NCBI RefSeq assembly: GCF_963678635.1
Contig: NC_087069.1
Location: forward strand, 4,695,472-4,759,471
Direction of reading: 5' to 3'
Length of the DNA: 64,000 nucleotides
Source of the DNA: Symsagittifera roscoffensis
Taxonomy: Eukaryota > Xenacoelomorpha > Acoela > Convolutidae
Part shown: positions 48,272-60,649 of the stretch, one piece after another
How positions within the stretch are numbered: position 1 is the first letter of the stretch
Layout of the letters: each line of letters begins with the position of its first letter
The notes under the pieces: model-generated
Databases searched by the model: none
What the model was told of the DNA's origin: nothing
Seen by the model: only the letters and a program-made list of their open reading frames with translations
Position numbers and translations under genes: made by a program

Positions 48272-49576
48272 TCATTTCGCATTCTTCGCCTTGGAGGTGC
48301 CGTACCCTGAGGTACTAGATACGGCAAACTGTTTCAACAGTTCTTCTTCATCATCGGAGCTAATCACGATCTCCTCCCAAGCCTTCAGCTGTTCATAGGA
48401 TCGCATCCATTCCCTTTGCTCCTGCAACCTCTTTGCCTGGTTGGGTAGTGCCTTCACCCTAGATTCCCGGTTCAAACAAAAGGAGTTGTGCAGGCTCTGG
48501 CTCACGTTCTTCGCCAAGTCCTCCTCTAGTATCGATTCCCTAGCTTTGGTATTGTCTCTAGACATTTTACCCACTCTTTTCCATCCTGTCGTGATCGCAT
48601 TTCGATGGGTTAACAGGGGTCTCTTGAAAGCTTCTGGCCCAATCTCGGCCTGGAACTCTCGATACTCCTTTTGATGATTTCTCATGTGATCTTTCGTTGT
48701 CATGTATAACCAAGACGTCAGTGTCGCTCGAAACCATGGAACGTACCTCAAGCGGATCCATACGTGTCTGACTTCCATTGGTATGGCGAATACTTTGCAT
48801 GCAGTCTCAAACAACTCGAGTCTCCTGCTGTAGTCTATCGCATATATTGACTCAGCCGTTGGCGTCTTCGCTTCCCGATACTTCGTTATATTCCCTTCTA
48901 TCCATCTCAGAGCCAGCATCGTACTCACTACTAAAAGCGTCACCTTCTGCCGGTGATCCGGTAATCCGATCGACCGAATTTCTTCCACATCCCACACCAG
49001 GCAGAGGTTCTTGTGATCTGGATACCACACCGTTTGTGCCAAACAGTGGCATGGGCATTCTCCATGGGTGATCTCAATGCTCCTGAGGTTACGCTCCCCC
49101 GAAGCTTCCAAGAGAGGCTCAAACTCCATCATTTTCTCATGCATCGTGTCGTTCTCTCCCATGTTTGGAGCACCCCCCACAGGTTTTCCGATCACGTTTT
49201 GTCTCTCGTGATCGCTTGTGTTCTCACTTTCCAATTTCAAAAGCTCTTCTCCCCAGATTTCACTCAAGTCATCTCTCAACTCTTTCGGTACTGTCCCTCT
49301 GATTTTCCTCAACAACTTGTGCGAGTGATGCGACACCCGAGCCAACCTCACGCACTTGGGCACTGAGAAGGCCTTGTCCACCAATATTCTCTGGCTGGAT
49401 GCTTCCACCATCGCCATGTGCAGTGGGTAGTGGCTTCCGCACAAATTGGCCATCATTGACCCTATCAGGGATTTTGCGTTCAATGGCAGGCCATAAGCTT
49501 CGCTCATGGGAAACCCCATTTCCGCCTCGAGACCAACCTTCCAGCTCCGGATATGTTTTTGAGTCACCTGCAACAC
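48272..49576 (-). pseudogene. ORF3 C-terminal part, copy C
   Basis: 434 open codons. It starts in the helical region after the Cys-rich cluster (VTQKHIRSWKVGLEAEMGF), contains the second Cys/His cluster (ITHGECPCHCLAQTVW), then the C-terminal domain conserved in all copies (LELFETACKVFAIPMEV, VPWFRATLTSWLY, KRPLLTHRNAITTGWKRVGK, LHNSFCLNRESRVK). It ends WEEIVISSDDEEELLKQ, then a short Ser-rich tail. The join to the preceding frame at 49564-49576 is shifted by a deletion of about 13-14 bases relative to A. Confidence 0.62.
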
Positions 49577-52500
49577 CCCATGCTCAACGCAGTCACTAAA
49601 TGGTGTTCAGACTCTAGCCTCTCCAGTGACTGCAGACTACACATTCTCGAGAAGAATCCGAGAGCTGTCGCTATGTTCACCGTAGTTCTCACGTAACACT
49701 CCGCCACTATCTGTACTTCACTTTTCTCCCTTTCCGTGATGTCTTCAAACCAAGTAACCAGATCTTCTTTTTGAAAGGACAGTATCCTGACACATGATCG
49801 TCCATCGCAGGTGTGCTCTCCACTCCCACACGTAGAATCCAGACAGCTACCCGGCTCCATCTTCTTTGCTGACTCGAGATTGTTCGTCTTTTCGCCTGAC
49901 TCCTTCATCTGAGGTGAGATCAGTTTGTGCACCACACTCAACTTTGCCAAATCTTCATCTTCCGTTGGTGCTAACCTCACCCGCTCGGTGGTCTCCTCGA
50001 TCAGACTCACGTGGGGATGTGGGCACCAGGAGGGTCTTAGTAACTTCCATACCACTCCCAAGTTCGTGATCAACAAGCCATTGCCATCACCCATGTTCAC
50101 TTCAACTCTCTTGTTCGAGCGCGGTATGCTCACCACCTCCGGTGTTTTCTCAAGAATCAGGCCCAGGCTCGGCCTCTCTTTCTCCACCGCGTCTATTTCC
50201 ACAATTTTTTCTGGCCAAAACTTCAGCAGCTCCGCTACCTCGTGGTTCCTGTGAGCGCCTCCAGTTTCTGAGACTAAGAAGGGGTTGTAGGCTATCCCCA
50301 TCACTCCCGACACGTATTGGTATTCCCCCTTCTCACTGAGTCTTGAGTACTGCTCTGGCGAGGCCAGGTTACGGTGAACATCATGTTCTTCTTCGAACTT
50401 CTTATTGTAAAACCTCCGTACCTCGTCCAGCTTTCTGTGGTTCTCTAGGGATAGTCTGGAACCATCTTCCTTTTCTATTCCAGTACTCTGATATACGTTT
50501 AAGATGATCGTTGAGACTCTCTTTTCCACGGTTCTACTTCCGCTTGCTTTTTGGTAGCACGCCAAGATGGTGCTATCAGACATCATTGACATTATCCATC
50601 TCAAGAAACATGTGGCATCCTTCCTCCTAGCCAGGCTCAAGCCTGAATTATCCCTGTCCACGTGCTTCATCAGTGCTTGATACACTTCTAGCTTCTTGCT
50701 TCCCAACTTCAACCTGTCATACGAGGTCAGTGTCTCCAACTCTATTCCCACCAGACTCCAGGTGAACATCAATTTTCCTGCGGTTCTAACGAAGGGATTC
50801 GCCATCAATGGCGGTGCTGATGAGGGTGTCCTCATTGCCTCTTCAAAATGATCCTTCAATAAGTTCTGCCAGGACCTCTTCATCTGGTTCGCCAATTCTA
50901 TCTTGTTAACCTCAGCCTTTTGCTGGGTGGCCCAATTGCGTCGTTTGCGAGCTACTCCACTGTCCAACTTCTTCAAGCAGTCTTCCATTTCCTTCAATGT
51001 CTCGAGGGCCACCCACCATGGCCGGGAGGTGTTCCTCGTCTTGCTCCTCTCCAGTGGATCACTCGTCACTTGCTTCCCCGGGGCCTGGTGTCCCTTCGAG
51101 ACCCATTCCTTGCCGACATCCACTTCCCATGTCTGTCCGTCCGTTGAACCTCTCTTCACGTTTATCTTCTGGGGCTTGAAGTCTTCCTCCGATGTCGAAC
51201 TGGTGGAAGCCTCTATTTCCCTCTCTACTTCGAGTGGTCTTCTGAGCTCCGTGTTGCTCGTGTATGCCGCCGTCTTGCATCGCGCCAAAACCATGGGCGC
51301 CGTCTCTCTCAAGTTTCCTTCCGAGACAGCATCCACTGAAGGACTACTCAATCCCTCTACTTCTCTCTTCCTCTTGCGAGTCTTCACATCTCTGCTTGAG
51401 GGTGTTGTGGTCATCATCACTGATTCGACCTCTCTGTCTACCTCCAACCCTTCCAACTCTTGCCTCCCCCCTGCTCGAGCCTTAAGGATATTAGTACTTT
51501 TAATCATATTACTAGTCCCAACCTTATCCCCTTTTATATCATCAACTATTTTATCTACAGTTTTTTGTTTCAGAGTAGAGCTGTCTTCACATTTTTCTTC
51601 TCTAGTCTTTGATCGTGAATTCCTCAGCTCTATCAGCTTGTTCAGCAGCTCCTTTCTCGCCTTCTCATCCAGGCCCGTCCCAATCAGAAGCGGTTCTCCA
51701 AACTTCACGACTGTGTCCCACAGTTCATCCTTGAATTTGTCCAGCGTCGTCTCGCTGCCCACTTCTTGATTGAATTCCTTCAAGAAATTTTGCCAAGCGT
51801 CGTCCTCCAGAGTCCCCAGGAACATGTCCTTATTTCCTTCGAATGTATTCTTTTCCCTTTCCTCCGAACTCAAGAGTATCATCCCCATATTGGAGGTCTC
51901 GCTCGCCAATGGCAATTCCAGATTCTTCCGGGGAGACGGGGTCAGAGGTGGAGTGGCAGTATCTGACCAATTCTCCTCACTCAAGTCTTTCAACAGCTCT
52001 TGAGTGGTGAGCTCCTCCCCTGATGGTCTTGGTTCAGGCGTATTCACCACTTCCATGTCCTCGCCGGCTTCGCTGAGAGTTTCATCCATACTCTCTTCTT
52101 CTGACTCAGCTCTTCTTCTCTCGAGAATTCTTTTGAACCGGTCTTCCACGGGTCCACTCCTCTTGTCTCCAGGTGTATCTACTGACAGTGGTGATGGTGT
52201 CGCCGGGTCCAATCTCTTGTACTCCATCAGGGCCACATACAGTTGACCTGCTGCATCCAGTTCTTTTCCCTCCTGTCTCATTTCCACCTGTTCTAAGCCA
52301 TAGGGTGCCCTATACTTTCGTGTCGCGAATTTCATGTCGTCCACCAATGCAACATGCCCCTCCATCATGATCATCCTACCGTCATCCCATATTGGTAGCA
52401 TGTTCTCAAGTCCCTCCTGCTCAAGAGCTCTCAAGACCTTTCGCACCTCATATTCGGGGGGCTGCGAGCCTCTCATCTTTTTTGCTTGCGTCGTCCACGA

Positions 52501-53712
52501 ATTTACCTTCGCCTCGCTAGTGTGGAAATAAACCGCCGCCGTATAGCCGACGAACAGGGGGTCCCAGCCATCAGTGAAGTCTTTCTGCATTTCCTCCGTT
52601 GTCATCCTCGCAATTATGGATGGAACTACTAAGGGACTGTTCATTCCCAAGGTCATCCTCCTGACTATCGGGAACTCAGGCATGGTGGCTGGCAGTATTT
52701 CTTTCTCCATTATGGCCTCCAGCTCCCTCTTAAACAGTGCAAAGCTGTCCTTCCAAGCAGGAATCCTCAAGATCTCCCGTCCGTCTGCTGTCAGTGGGTT
52801 CAAGTTCCAGAACTTGGGATATGTCTCGATGGGGCCCTCACGTTTGCCTCCCATTCTACATTGCAGCTGTCCCCTGAAGTTGTACACTATCAACTCGGCA
52901 TCTTTCACTTTTCCAAAGAGTACCGTATTGCTCATTTGTGCCCTGAGCACCTCCTGCTGACACCAATTGAGCGCCGTCCCATCCAGTACGCTGATAAGAC
53001 TCAAGTGCGTTACAGAGTAACGATACGTTGTCACCAGGGGATCTGGAAATGCGTACGTCACTGCTGGACCGTAAATGCAGGTTACCACCTCCTCTAGACC
53101 CCGGATTATCCCCATCGGGTCCGACCTCATTGCCAGGCACAGGTCCGTCAACAGAGGCATACCTCCATTCATCTTCTTCCACTCTTCTCTCGATTTTGGG
53201 TTCTTCTCTTCACCCGTCATGTGCCGATTCTGCACCATGAGGTATTGCACTAAAAGCGTCTTCAACCCCGCGGCACACTTGTAGGAATAGGTGTCGATAC
53301 TCGAGTGTACCTTCCCCATTGACAGGGGCTCCCCATACTTCATCAATCGATGAAATGACACCAGTTCCCCATGGGTTAAGAGCACTAGTGCCAGATACCC
53401 ATCAACCCGAAGTGTCTCCACTCCTCGACTAAACATGTATGCTGGGTCCATGTTGAACAAGTATCTGGGGTAGACCAGATATAAAGCCAAGAGCAGGCTG
53501 ATGGGCATGCCCAGTATCTCCTGCACGAAGGCTCCAAAGATAGTCGCTTTGGTGCCGAACATTCCCGCCATGAATTCTTTCCCCCAGCAAGGACTCAAGA
53601 ACTTAAGAATCTCATGATCCCTTCTAGTCCTCAGCTCACCGTCTGCGTGCTCTCTCCAGAACCCTCCAATCGTCACTTCATTGGCTGCCGAGACAAATCT
53701 AGCCACCGTCAT
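49564..53712 (-). pseudogene. ORF3 central region, copy C: 1,382-codon open frame of unknown function
   Basis: By far the longest open frame in the window. In order: a helical start (MTVARFVSAANEVTIGGFWR); a hydrophobic stretch at about residues 85-112 (MPISLLLALYLVYPRYLFNM); a globular part (YPKFWNLNPL, VRRMTLGMNSPLVVP, WDPLFVGYTAAVYFH, KYRAPYGLEQVEMR) to about residue 480; an acidic Ser/Pro/Thr-rich region of about 500-600; a helical segment; a basic TRKRKRE cluster near 780; RPWWVALETLKEMEDCLKKL; a helical domain (LMANPFVRTAGKLMFTWSLV); NLGVVWKLLRPSWCPHPHVS; and a Cys-rich motif (CLDSTCGSGEHTCDGRSC). It sits where env would be, but there is no signal peptide, cleavage site or fusion peptide that I can see. 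I recognise no family. It continues ORF3 by frameshifts at both ends. Confidence 0.6.
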
Positions 53713-54497
53713 CTCTCTTCTTCGGCCAGCTCCAGTTGTTTCTCCAGAAAACTCCAGACTTGTTTCACGAGGGGTGGTGCTTCCTCCCTCGTCTTATTCG
53801 TGGCGTTCTCCAGCCTTGGTGTCAAAAATGGCCACCAGCCATTCTCTTGCGTCAGACGATATGCCATCGACTCTAATTTTTTCTCCGTGTCGGCCACATT
53901 TTTTCTCTCGTTGCTCGGACCTCTAGACTTGCCGGTGGAACCTGTGATCTTCACCTCCATGCTCCGAAACCACAAGCTGGCCGTCAATTGGTTTATCGCC
54001 AGGTGATCATCCCCGATGACTGGGCTGAACTTGAGTTGCCTGGCAAAGTTCGATATTTCTAGCAAGAGCACCTCGTCCAATACGATCAGGATGTCGGCTA
54101 ATCCATAAAAGCCCCTCAGTGCATGAGATATGTCCGCCCATGCCGCTGCCAATTCTGACTTGCGGAGCCTCAGGTTCGATGGCTCCAATTCCCGATTGGG
54201 GGCTGCCATTAGAATTCGCCATTCGTTTCCCTCTGCTATCAGGATCAAGACCGCGTACACGAATTGTAGGGCGGGTGGCATATTCGCGTATCCAGGGGAT
54301 GTAGTGAACACCACCTTCGTCTTGGAGCCGAATCTCGAGACAACATTCTCTTGCACCTCATTCATCGCCGCAAACAACGTCTGAATGGCTTCCCATATCT
54401 TCCTCGGTGTTGGTTCATTGCCCTTCAGCTGCTCAAGAAGTCCCGCCGCGTGCAGATGATCATTCATTCCTGCAAAACAATAGCAGCCCAGGCTCAC
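53709..54497 (-). pseudogene. ORF3 segment after the second SGNH-like block, copy C
   Basis: 262 codons overlapping its neighbours in other frames. It begins with the block-III-like AGMNDHLHAAGLLEQLKGN, then VFTTSPGYANMPPALQFVYA, WRILMAAPNRELEPSNLRL, a hydrophobic LADILIVLDEVLLLEISNFA, and a Lys-rich helix. Entry is by a small shift near 54480, and exit by a 1-base loss at the ATGACGG near 53710. Confidence 0.55.
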
Positions 54498-55767
54498 AGG
54501 GCATCTCCGACTTTATTGCCACCACTAGAGTTAACATCTGGTTTAGTTCGGCTCCTGGCAAAAAGTATACCAGAGTCTCCGGCCAAAACAGCTTAGGAGA
54601 CGTTCCTTCGAAGTCTGATCCCGCCACAATGACTACCCTTGCAGCAGCTGGATCTGCTCTATCGTAAACTGCCAAAGTCTTGGCCAGCTGGGTGCTCCCA
54701 CAGGGCTTCCCGTACCTGGGATCTTCCGCCAATTTCGAGCCTTCGTACGCGGCATCTGGCAATTCCATTTCCCCCGGATTCAGCAGCTTGTCCACCACCC
54801 TCAATTGTGCCGGGGTCCCCAATCTGATCCTGGCGATGCTCGTTCGGTGTTTGGGGGGTTCTGCTATGAGTCCAGGACTCCCCAGCAGCTTGAGAGGTCT
54901 ATAGTTGATGGGTCCCCAGATCGCTTTCGTGGGAATTCCGGTCAGGTCCGCGGTCTCCATCAGTTTTGCTCTCGAGAAGTGCGTCTCATGAGCCTTCAAC
55001 CAGTCCACGCAATGGTGTCTGCTCAAGTCTTCGTGCGACACTCGTTCAATACCCAGAGTCTCCGCCAATTCTCGCCTGCATTCCAAACCTTCTAGGTCCA
55101 GCCCTTTCACCTTCTCTGGATATCTCAAGCGAGCGGTCTCCATAGGCCTCTCCACCCGCTTGCTCTCTGCCACTACCACTGAGGATATTGCCGAACCTGG
55201 AGGCGTTGATGACGTCACCTCCTCAGACTCCATTGGCGTGGCACTCGGCAATCTGGCCTGGTTGCTCCTTGAGCTGTCTCTAGTGTCGACCCTCGGTCCC
55301 AAACGACTAGACAAGGCCCTCGAGGCAAGGAATGGTGGGTTCGGAGGTGGCCCCAATGTGAATTGGGCCGTCTCTAGCAGATCCGCCTCTAGCGCATTTA
55401 TGTGTCCTTGAAAGACGTCATTCAGCCACTCTGGTCCCCTCGGTCTGTCGAAGTGGATTCCATCGCTGGAGGTGTCTTCAGGGAATCCCGCTTGCTCCAT
55501 GCGCTCCGCCACGTCCAACAATCTGATGGGGAGCACACTCTTCCGGTGGATTTCTCGGATCACCCCGTTTAGGTTCCGCACCTTCTCGTTCATTTCCAAG
55601 GCGTGCTGATCGAACTTCATGTTATAAGGGACAGTACATACTGTCAACAGGATGGGATCCATCTGGATCCTCAGTTCCTCAAGAAGGCAGCTCATCTTGT
55701 CGTGCAGCCTCGTTACTTTCCTCACTTCTCCCCCTGATACATCATTCGTTCCGATCATCAGGGTCAC
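54460..55767 (-). pseudogene. ORF3 SGNH hydrolase C-terminal half and linker, copy C
   Basis: Starts directly after a nonsense codon, in the same frame as the coiled-coil part. Block III is LMIGTNDVSGGE (about 55735-55760), and block V is SDGIHFDRPRGPEW (about 55430-55465) with the Asp and His. A long linker of about 190 residues follows, then the second degenerate SGNH-like segment: ARVVIVAGSDFEGTSPKLFW and FLPGAELNQMLTLVVA. It ends by frameshift at 54460-54497 just before the G-x-N-D-like block. Confidence 0.72.
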
Positions 55768-55770
55768 CGT

Positions 55771-57183
55771 CTATACTTTTGTCATTCCTAGCATCTCAAG
55801 CGTTGCCAATATCTGTGGCGTGGCAGCTCCAGCGAAACTCAAGATTCCTGTCTGCCAGTGCGATTGGATCCGGGTCAACACCCGCACTAGGCTGTCCCCT
55901 ATAATCAGGTGGACCGCGCCTTCTGGCACACGGGGTGGCGCAAGATATTCCACCCAGGCTGCATCATGAAAGCAATCCCTCCTGGCCTTCTGTTCCGCAT
56001 TCCAATCCAGCCGATTGTGCCTGTGGTACCTTTTTTCGGTGTTCTTCTTATAAATCGAGATCATGACGCTCCTGACCGGCTGTTCCCTCCACGTTGGAGG
56101 AAGCTCCGCCCTTGCCGAACTTTCACGACTTCTCTGCCGCAATCTCTCGCTCAGCTCCTTCAGACGCGATGAGCAGCCGCTCACCTGACTGCCGCTCGAG
56201 GTCGAGGTTGGGGTATATCCCGGCAGTACCACATCCATCAGCGGGCGTATGGGTTGCGTTTCTAAGCTACGCAAGGAGGACGTTGCTTCATTCGGTATCC
56301 AGACTTCCAACCCTTCACTCATGTGTTCTCGAGCCTCGCGGTCAAGGTTGAACCGTCCTTTTGCCCTGGGGGCTTCATCCACTTCCATGCGTGATTCTGG
56401 CCTCGAGCTGGTAACCACTCGCTCCTTTGGCCTGGCTCCCTTCTGTGCATCAAGTTCACGTTGTCGTTGTTCTATTCTCTCCATCTCCCATTTCAGTTGC
56501 TTACAATTTGCGGCATTCTCCCGCACCCTTAATTCCTGCTGATGTTCAGCCCGCAGCATCTCAAGCAACCTCAGAGTCTGATCTCGTTCGTTGACCGCCT
56601 GGTCCCTTTCCAGCTGAGCCTTTTCCCGATCCAGCTTTGCCTGATCCAGAGCGAGGTTGGCCTTGTTCCTTTCCCTCTGCGTCTTCTCGAGCTCTTTCTT
56701 TAGAACACCAAGATCCGGATATGCCTCAGTCGTCTGTTGCGCTCGCGTCTTCGATGGCACCTTACTCGAGCTCTGGCCTGTCGATCCTGCTGATGGCCTA
56801 GTTGGTAGTGGGAATTCTCCTGCGCCATATTCGGTATTGTTACTCAGGCCAGGATTCCTTGCCAAGTCAAAGCCCCTTACTCCTCCATCCACATTCCAAG
56901 ACAACCATCTGGTCTGTTCCTGATTTGATATTCCCGCGGTGGTGTAGCCGACCATCAAGACAGCCTCCGTCGCAGACTTCCTGCACTCACCCTGTTCTTC
57001 CAACTGGAGGATGGCATTCAGCATTACCGCCATTCTCTCGTCTATCTGGGTATAATCCAGGTCCCTCAGGCGTCTGTACAGCTCATCGAGAGTAGGCTTC
57101 TTCAGGGCCGCGCGCATGGATTTCCAGAACCTGTCTGCCATTCTCTGTGACTTCGGGATGTATTCAAGTATTAACCAGCTCAA
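55771..57183 (-). pseudogene. ORF3 coiled coil and SGNH block I/II, copy C
   Basis: 470 open codons. An upstream in-frame start gives MSWLILEYIPKSQR before the MADRFW start used in A; either could serve. Helical N-terminal domain, Ser/Pro linker, coiled coil of about residues 155-255 (LALDQAKLDREKAQLERDQA), basic region, then hydrolase block I VHLIIGDSLVRVLTRI and block II GILSFAGAATPQIL. It ends at a TAG at 55768-55770, where A has TAC (Tyr), a single-base nonsense change inside the hydrolase domain. Confidence 0.72.
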
Positions 57184-57609
57184 GAGTTACCTTACCGACT
57201 CAAGAATTACCCAACTCAAGAATTCTCTAGAAATGTTCCCTTGCAAATACTTGCTGCAGGTGTCGATTATCGCGAGTTAATCAAGATTTCCCTTTCTGTC
57301 TCTCGCTTGAGTATAGTTGGATTTTCAACTTTGTTTATCAAACTTGATCTGAAAACAGAAACCATATTAAGACTTAATATGTCATGTTCCTAACCTAGAA
57401 ACCCCCCTTTTACCAGTATGGTTAAAATCTTATCATTTTCATTCCATTTAAAACAATTCAATTGGAATTTCCTTAAAAGCATGCAGATTCATTTTATGTT
57501 TTAGCACCGTTAATCCTTCTAAAATTCAGTTGTCAAGCCAATCGCGTCTTAAGATCCCTTTACCTGTGCCGTACCCCAGTACCCAACTCGAGACCCCCGT
57601 GTACCCAAC
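57184..57609 (-). other. Spacer between pol and ORF3, copy C
   Basis: About 425 bases. The pol-proximal part has GAGTTGGGTA repeats like A's; the ORF3-proximal part has ACTCAAGAATTACC twice. The middle aligns with A's spacer. On the sense strand an AG (CACAG) precedes the ORF3 ATG by three bases, as in A. Confidence 0.6.
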
Positions 57610-58698
57610 TCAGGCGATGCTCAAGTAGTATTTCTTGTGAAGATACACCATTATCTCAGTTTCCGCGAAGACTACGTGTAGGATAGCGTACAATTCCCTT
57701 GGGCTCAATTTGCCCCTGTTTGGGTCATATACCGGCATTGAGACCTCCGTTATCCCTCTTTCAATCATGAAGTCTCGTAGTCTTGTTAGTGCCAACATCA
57801 CGTGTTCGGGATCAATTGTGTTCCTGTCATTGACCCTCGTCACTAGGAAGCACAGGTATTTGCCCGGGACTTGTGCTACTGATGGTGGAAGCGCTGCCAT
57901 CCCTCCCAGTCCTGGTCTCTGTCTGAACAGAAACTCCACGTTCTGGTACTCTCTTTTGAAGTCGGCTTCCAGTCTTGATCTGAAACTCATGTCCGCCGTG
58001 ATGCAGATCGCGCTAGTCCTGTTTGACAGGATGAAGTCGCTATCCGTTATCATGATGTTTTCCGAGTACTCATTGGGTATTTCAAACTTCGTTTTGAAAT
58101 TCCGACCTATGGTAGGCTCTGGCTCTTCCTCTTCCAGTTTCAATTCGCTTGTTTCTCTCACTTCCTTGAGCTTCTTTATCATCAAATTTTCGGTGTGGGT
58201 AAGTCCTACCCCCACTCCCCGGACAAAAAAATTTATCGACGTCCCCGTCGATGTTGACGGGTCTGAATTGTCCGGAGGAATGTCCAGTGACCTGTCTGTT
58301 GCCGTCCATCCGAAAAGAGGGTCCTCTGTCTTCATATAATTTGTCGATGACACGTCGACTTGTTGAATGCTTTGTCCTTCGTGGCTCTCGTCTTTGACAT
58401 CGCGCATCCACTCTAGTATCCTCAAGTTCGTGTTCTCCCTCCTCTCTATCTCACTCTGTTCGAGATCTGTCTCTAATTCTGATGTCGAGTAGTCTTCCTG
58501 CGGATAGTGTCCACCATCGTCAATGACTTGCCATTCCTCTTCGGCTTCCAGTTCGCCTGCACTCAGTAGTTCCTCGCCCAATTTGTCTGGCTGTATCTTA
58601 TCGATCAGGAAGTCATCCCCGTATCTGTTGTACCTCATGCCGGTCCGTTTACGATTGCCGGTCCTGGTTCCCGGTGGCATTGGTCGATCTGGCTCCAT
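57610..58698 (-). pseudogene. pol: Acidic linker and TARG1-like macro domain, copy C
   Basis: 362 codons, the C-terminus of the pol polyprotein. Acidic linker to about residue 210, then NIMITDSDFILSNRTSAICI, FRSRLEADFKREYQNVEFLF, GGMAALPPSVAQVPGKYLCF, VTRVNDRNTIDPEHVMLALT, FMIERGITEVSMPVYDPNRG, VVFAETEIMVYLHKKYYLSI. Nearly identical to A across the domain. It is separated from the integrase frame by one nonsense codon at 58731-58733 (Trp to TAG). Confidence 0.7.
58214..58224 (-). promoter_or_regulatory. Internal polypurine-tract-like site, copy C (linker)
   Basis: Complement of GTCCGGGGAGT preceded on the sense strand by a T-run (AATTTTTTT), read Val-Arg-Gly-Val. Equivalent to 18839 in A. 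Confidence 0.6.
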
Positions 58699-58731
58699 CC
58701 ACTTCGGTACCTCGTCTTGCTCCGGGTCATT

Positions 58732-59706
58732 CTAGTCTTCGTCTACAAACGATCCTGCATCAGACTCCACCTCTATCTTTTCATTGTCGTCCAAACTCAA
58801 GTTCTCATTACCATCATTTTTCTCTCTGGTGCCTTTTTCATTCACTTCACACGCTGGCTCTACCACCAGGTACTCGAGACCCTCCATGTCCTTAGTTATG
58901 CACCAGTCCTCCGGGGACGGGACGTGAGGCTTCAGATTTTCATAATGTGCTGCTCGCCCAGTACTCAAGCGGTAGAACCGTCCTTGTTGATGCACTTCCG
59001 TTATCATGAATGGTCCCCTCCACTTCTTGAGTAGTTTCTTTGTTCCCTTGGGCGGTATGACATTTTGGAAGACCCACACGTATTGGCCCACTTCATATGG
59101 CTTTGCTTGTAATATTTTTTCGTCATATTTTCTGCGTTGTCTCATTTGCGCTTGCGCCGTGTTCCTCCTGCATAGCTCGTTTAGCTCCTGTTGTTTTTTG
59201 ATCGCTTCTTTCACGTATGCCTGAGGCGACGTCCTTTTCCCCTCGTATTCCGGGTAAAAGAATGTCAGAGGCATTGCTCTCTCCCTGCCCGTCAACATCA
59301 TGAAAGGACTGATGCCCGTCGTCGAGTGCTGTGTACTGTTGTAGGCCCCTACTACCTGTGGCAGGTATTTATCCCAGTCCGTCATGTATCTTGAGCAGTA
59401 CACCCTTAACATGTTGACCAGTGTCCTGTTCTGTCTCTCTACCAACCCATTGGTCTGTGGATGGTAGGTCGTCGAGTGTGCTTGAGCAATGTGCGATCTC
59501 CTCATCAATTCTTTTGTCAAGTCCCCCACAAAAGCTTTGCCGTTGTCCGACTGGAAAGTCATTGGACAACCATACCGCGATATCCAATGCGTTATTAGAT
59601 GATCACATGTCTCCTCGGCCGAGGCTGTCTGGCACGGGACCGCTTCCGCCAACTTTGTGAAGTGATCTATTATAACCAGTATCTGGTTATATCCTGACTC
59701 CGTCAT
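58732..59706 (-). pseudogene. pol: Integrase core and C-terminal module, copy C
   Basis: 324 codons: FQSDNGKAFVGDLTKELM (second Asp), YHPQTNGLVERQNRTLVNML (catalytic Glu), then the GPY/F module KKWRGPFMITEVHQQGRFYR. The first Asp (VVQIDHQK) is in the preceding frame, separated by one extra A in a poly-A run near 59715. It ends at the Trp-to-stop change. Confidence 0.87.
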
Positions 59707-60601
59707 GCAGATTTTTTTGATGGTCTATCTGCACCACTTCATTGAACTCTGAGCTCTCGACGGACTTGAGCGGAAACTTCATCTTCCTTGGGTCTTTTAC
59801 CTGGAGGCATGCCAAGCAGGCATTCACCCATCTCTCGCAAGCTTTTCTCATTCCTGGCCAATCAAACCTGTGAAGTATCCTTTGTTGTACTTTATCTATC
59901 CCCTGGTGCCCCATCTGGTCGTGCGATCTGAAAAGCACCTCCGTTTGATACAATTGTGGCAGTATGATGAGGTTGTGTTTGTGTAATATCTTCTCCTCAT
60001 CTTTCCTCTTGCATGCTACCACCCCATCAGCTGTGTGGTAGAGTAAGTCTTTCTTCTCCTTGTAGAACTGGCTCAAGATCTTGTAGCTGTCTTCCTCGAG
60101 TTCCCCCTTCTCCTTGACCCCCGACTGGATCCATTTGGAGAGATCACTTGTCATTTTGTCATTCTTTTGGGCTCTTATTAGGTCTGACAGCCTATATCTT
60201 GCCTTGACATGCTCCTTTAGCGCCATGATCTGTCCATGCATCTCACCAGGGTTGTGGATGTCATCACTCAGCTTCACGCATATCATCCTTTTGACGATTT
60301 TCATATCATCTTCTGGCACCAGATTCGTTCTGACGTTTGAGTTGCATGATAATTCCCTGAATGGCTTCCTTGAAACCGCAATTTTCTCAAGTTCTTCACC
60401 ACCTCGTATCTCCTGTACGTCCAGATTGTACGTTCCTGAAGATGGATCCGTCTGTAACTCCCTGTCGTGGTGCCTTGTCTTCTCTTCCGCCAATATCATG
60501 CACAGACTGTCTTGGTTTTCGCTGCTCTCATCCGAGTCTTCATCCCATTCTTCACGCTCCCCGGACAATTTTCCTTCTCCGGTTTCTTCTTCCGTGAACA
60601 T
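59687..60601 (-). pseudogene. pol: Tether and integrase zinc finger, copy C
   Basis: 304 codons from the acidic tether (EETGEGKLSGEREEWDEDSD) through a helical domain to the HHCC finger (RSHDQMGHQGIDKVQQRILH, CERWVNACLACLQ) and the beginning of the integrase core. It ends by the poly-A frameshift. It contains one internal PPT-like site at 60556. Confidence 0.85.
60556..60566 (-). promoter_or_regulatory. Internal polypurine-tract-like site, copy C (tether 1)
   Basis: Complement of GTCCGGGGAGC, with AAAATT before it on the sense strand, read Ser-Gly-Glu. Equivalent to the paired sites at 16450/16504 in A. Confidence 0.5.
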
Positions 60602-60606
60602 GGAAC

Positions 60607-60617
60607 ACTCCCCGGAC
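60607..60617 (-). promoter_or_regulatory. Internal polypurine-tract-like site, copy C (tether 2)
   Basis: Complement of GTCCGGGGAGT, 51 bases from the previous site (54 in A). Same Ser-Gly-Glu frame. Confidence 0.5.
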
Positions 60618-60649
60618 TGTTGACCTAGTCCCAGGTGTTCAGTATTTTC

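Noticed and set aside
50903-51769. 288-codon + strand frame within copy C ORF3
   Set aside because: Antisense to the 1,382-codon frame; Ser/Leu-rich composition typical of the complement of an acidic, Glu/Lys-rich coding strand.
49564-53712. Envelope glycoprotein in the third ORF
   Set aside because: No signal peptide, furin-type site, fusion peptide or C-terminal membrane anchor is visible, and the long coiled-coil plus hydrolase start does not fit.
57195-57222. AATTACCCAACTCAAG resembling the nematode spliced leader SL1
   Set aside because: Only a partial match, on the strand antisense to copy C, in a spacer where ACTCAAG-type repeats are common anyway. Not usable to place the host.
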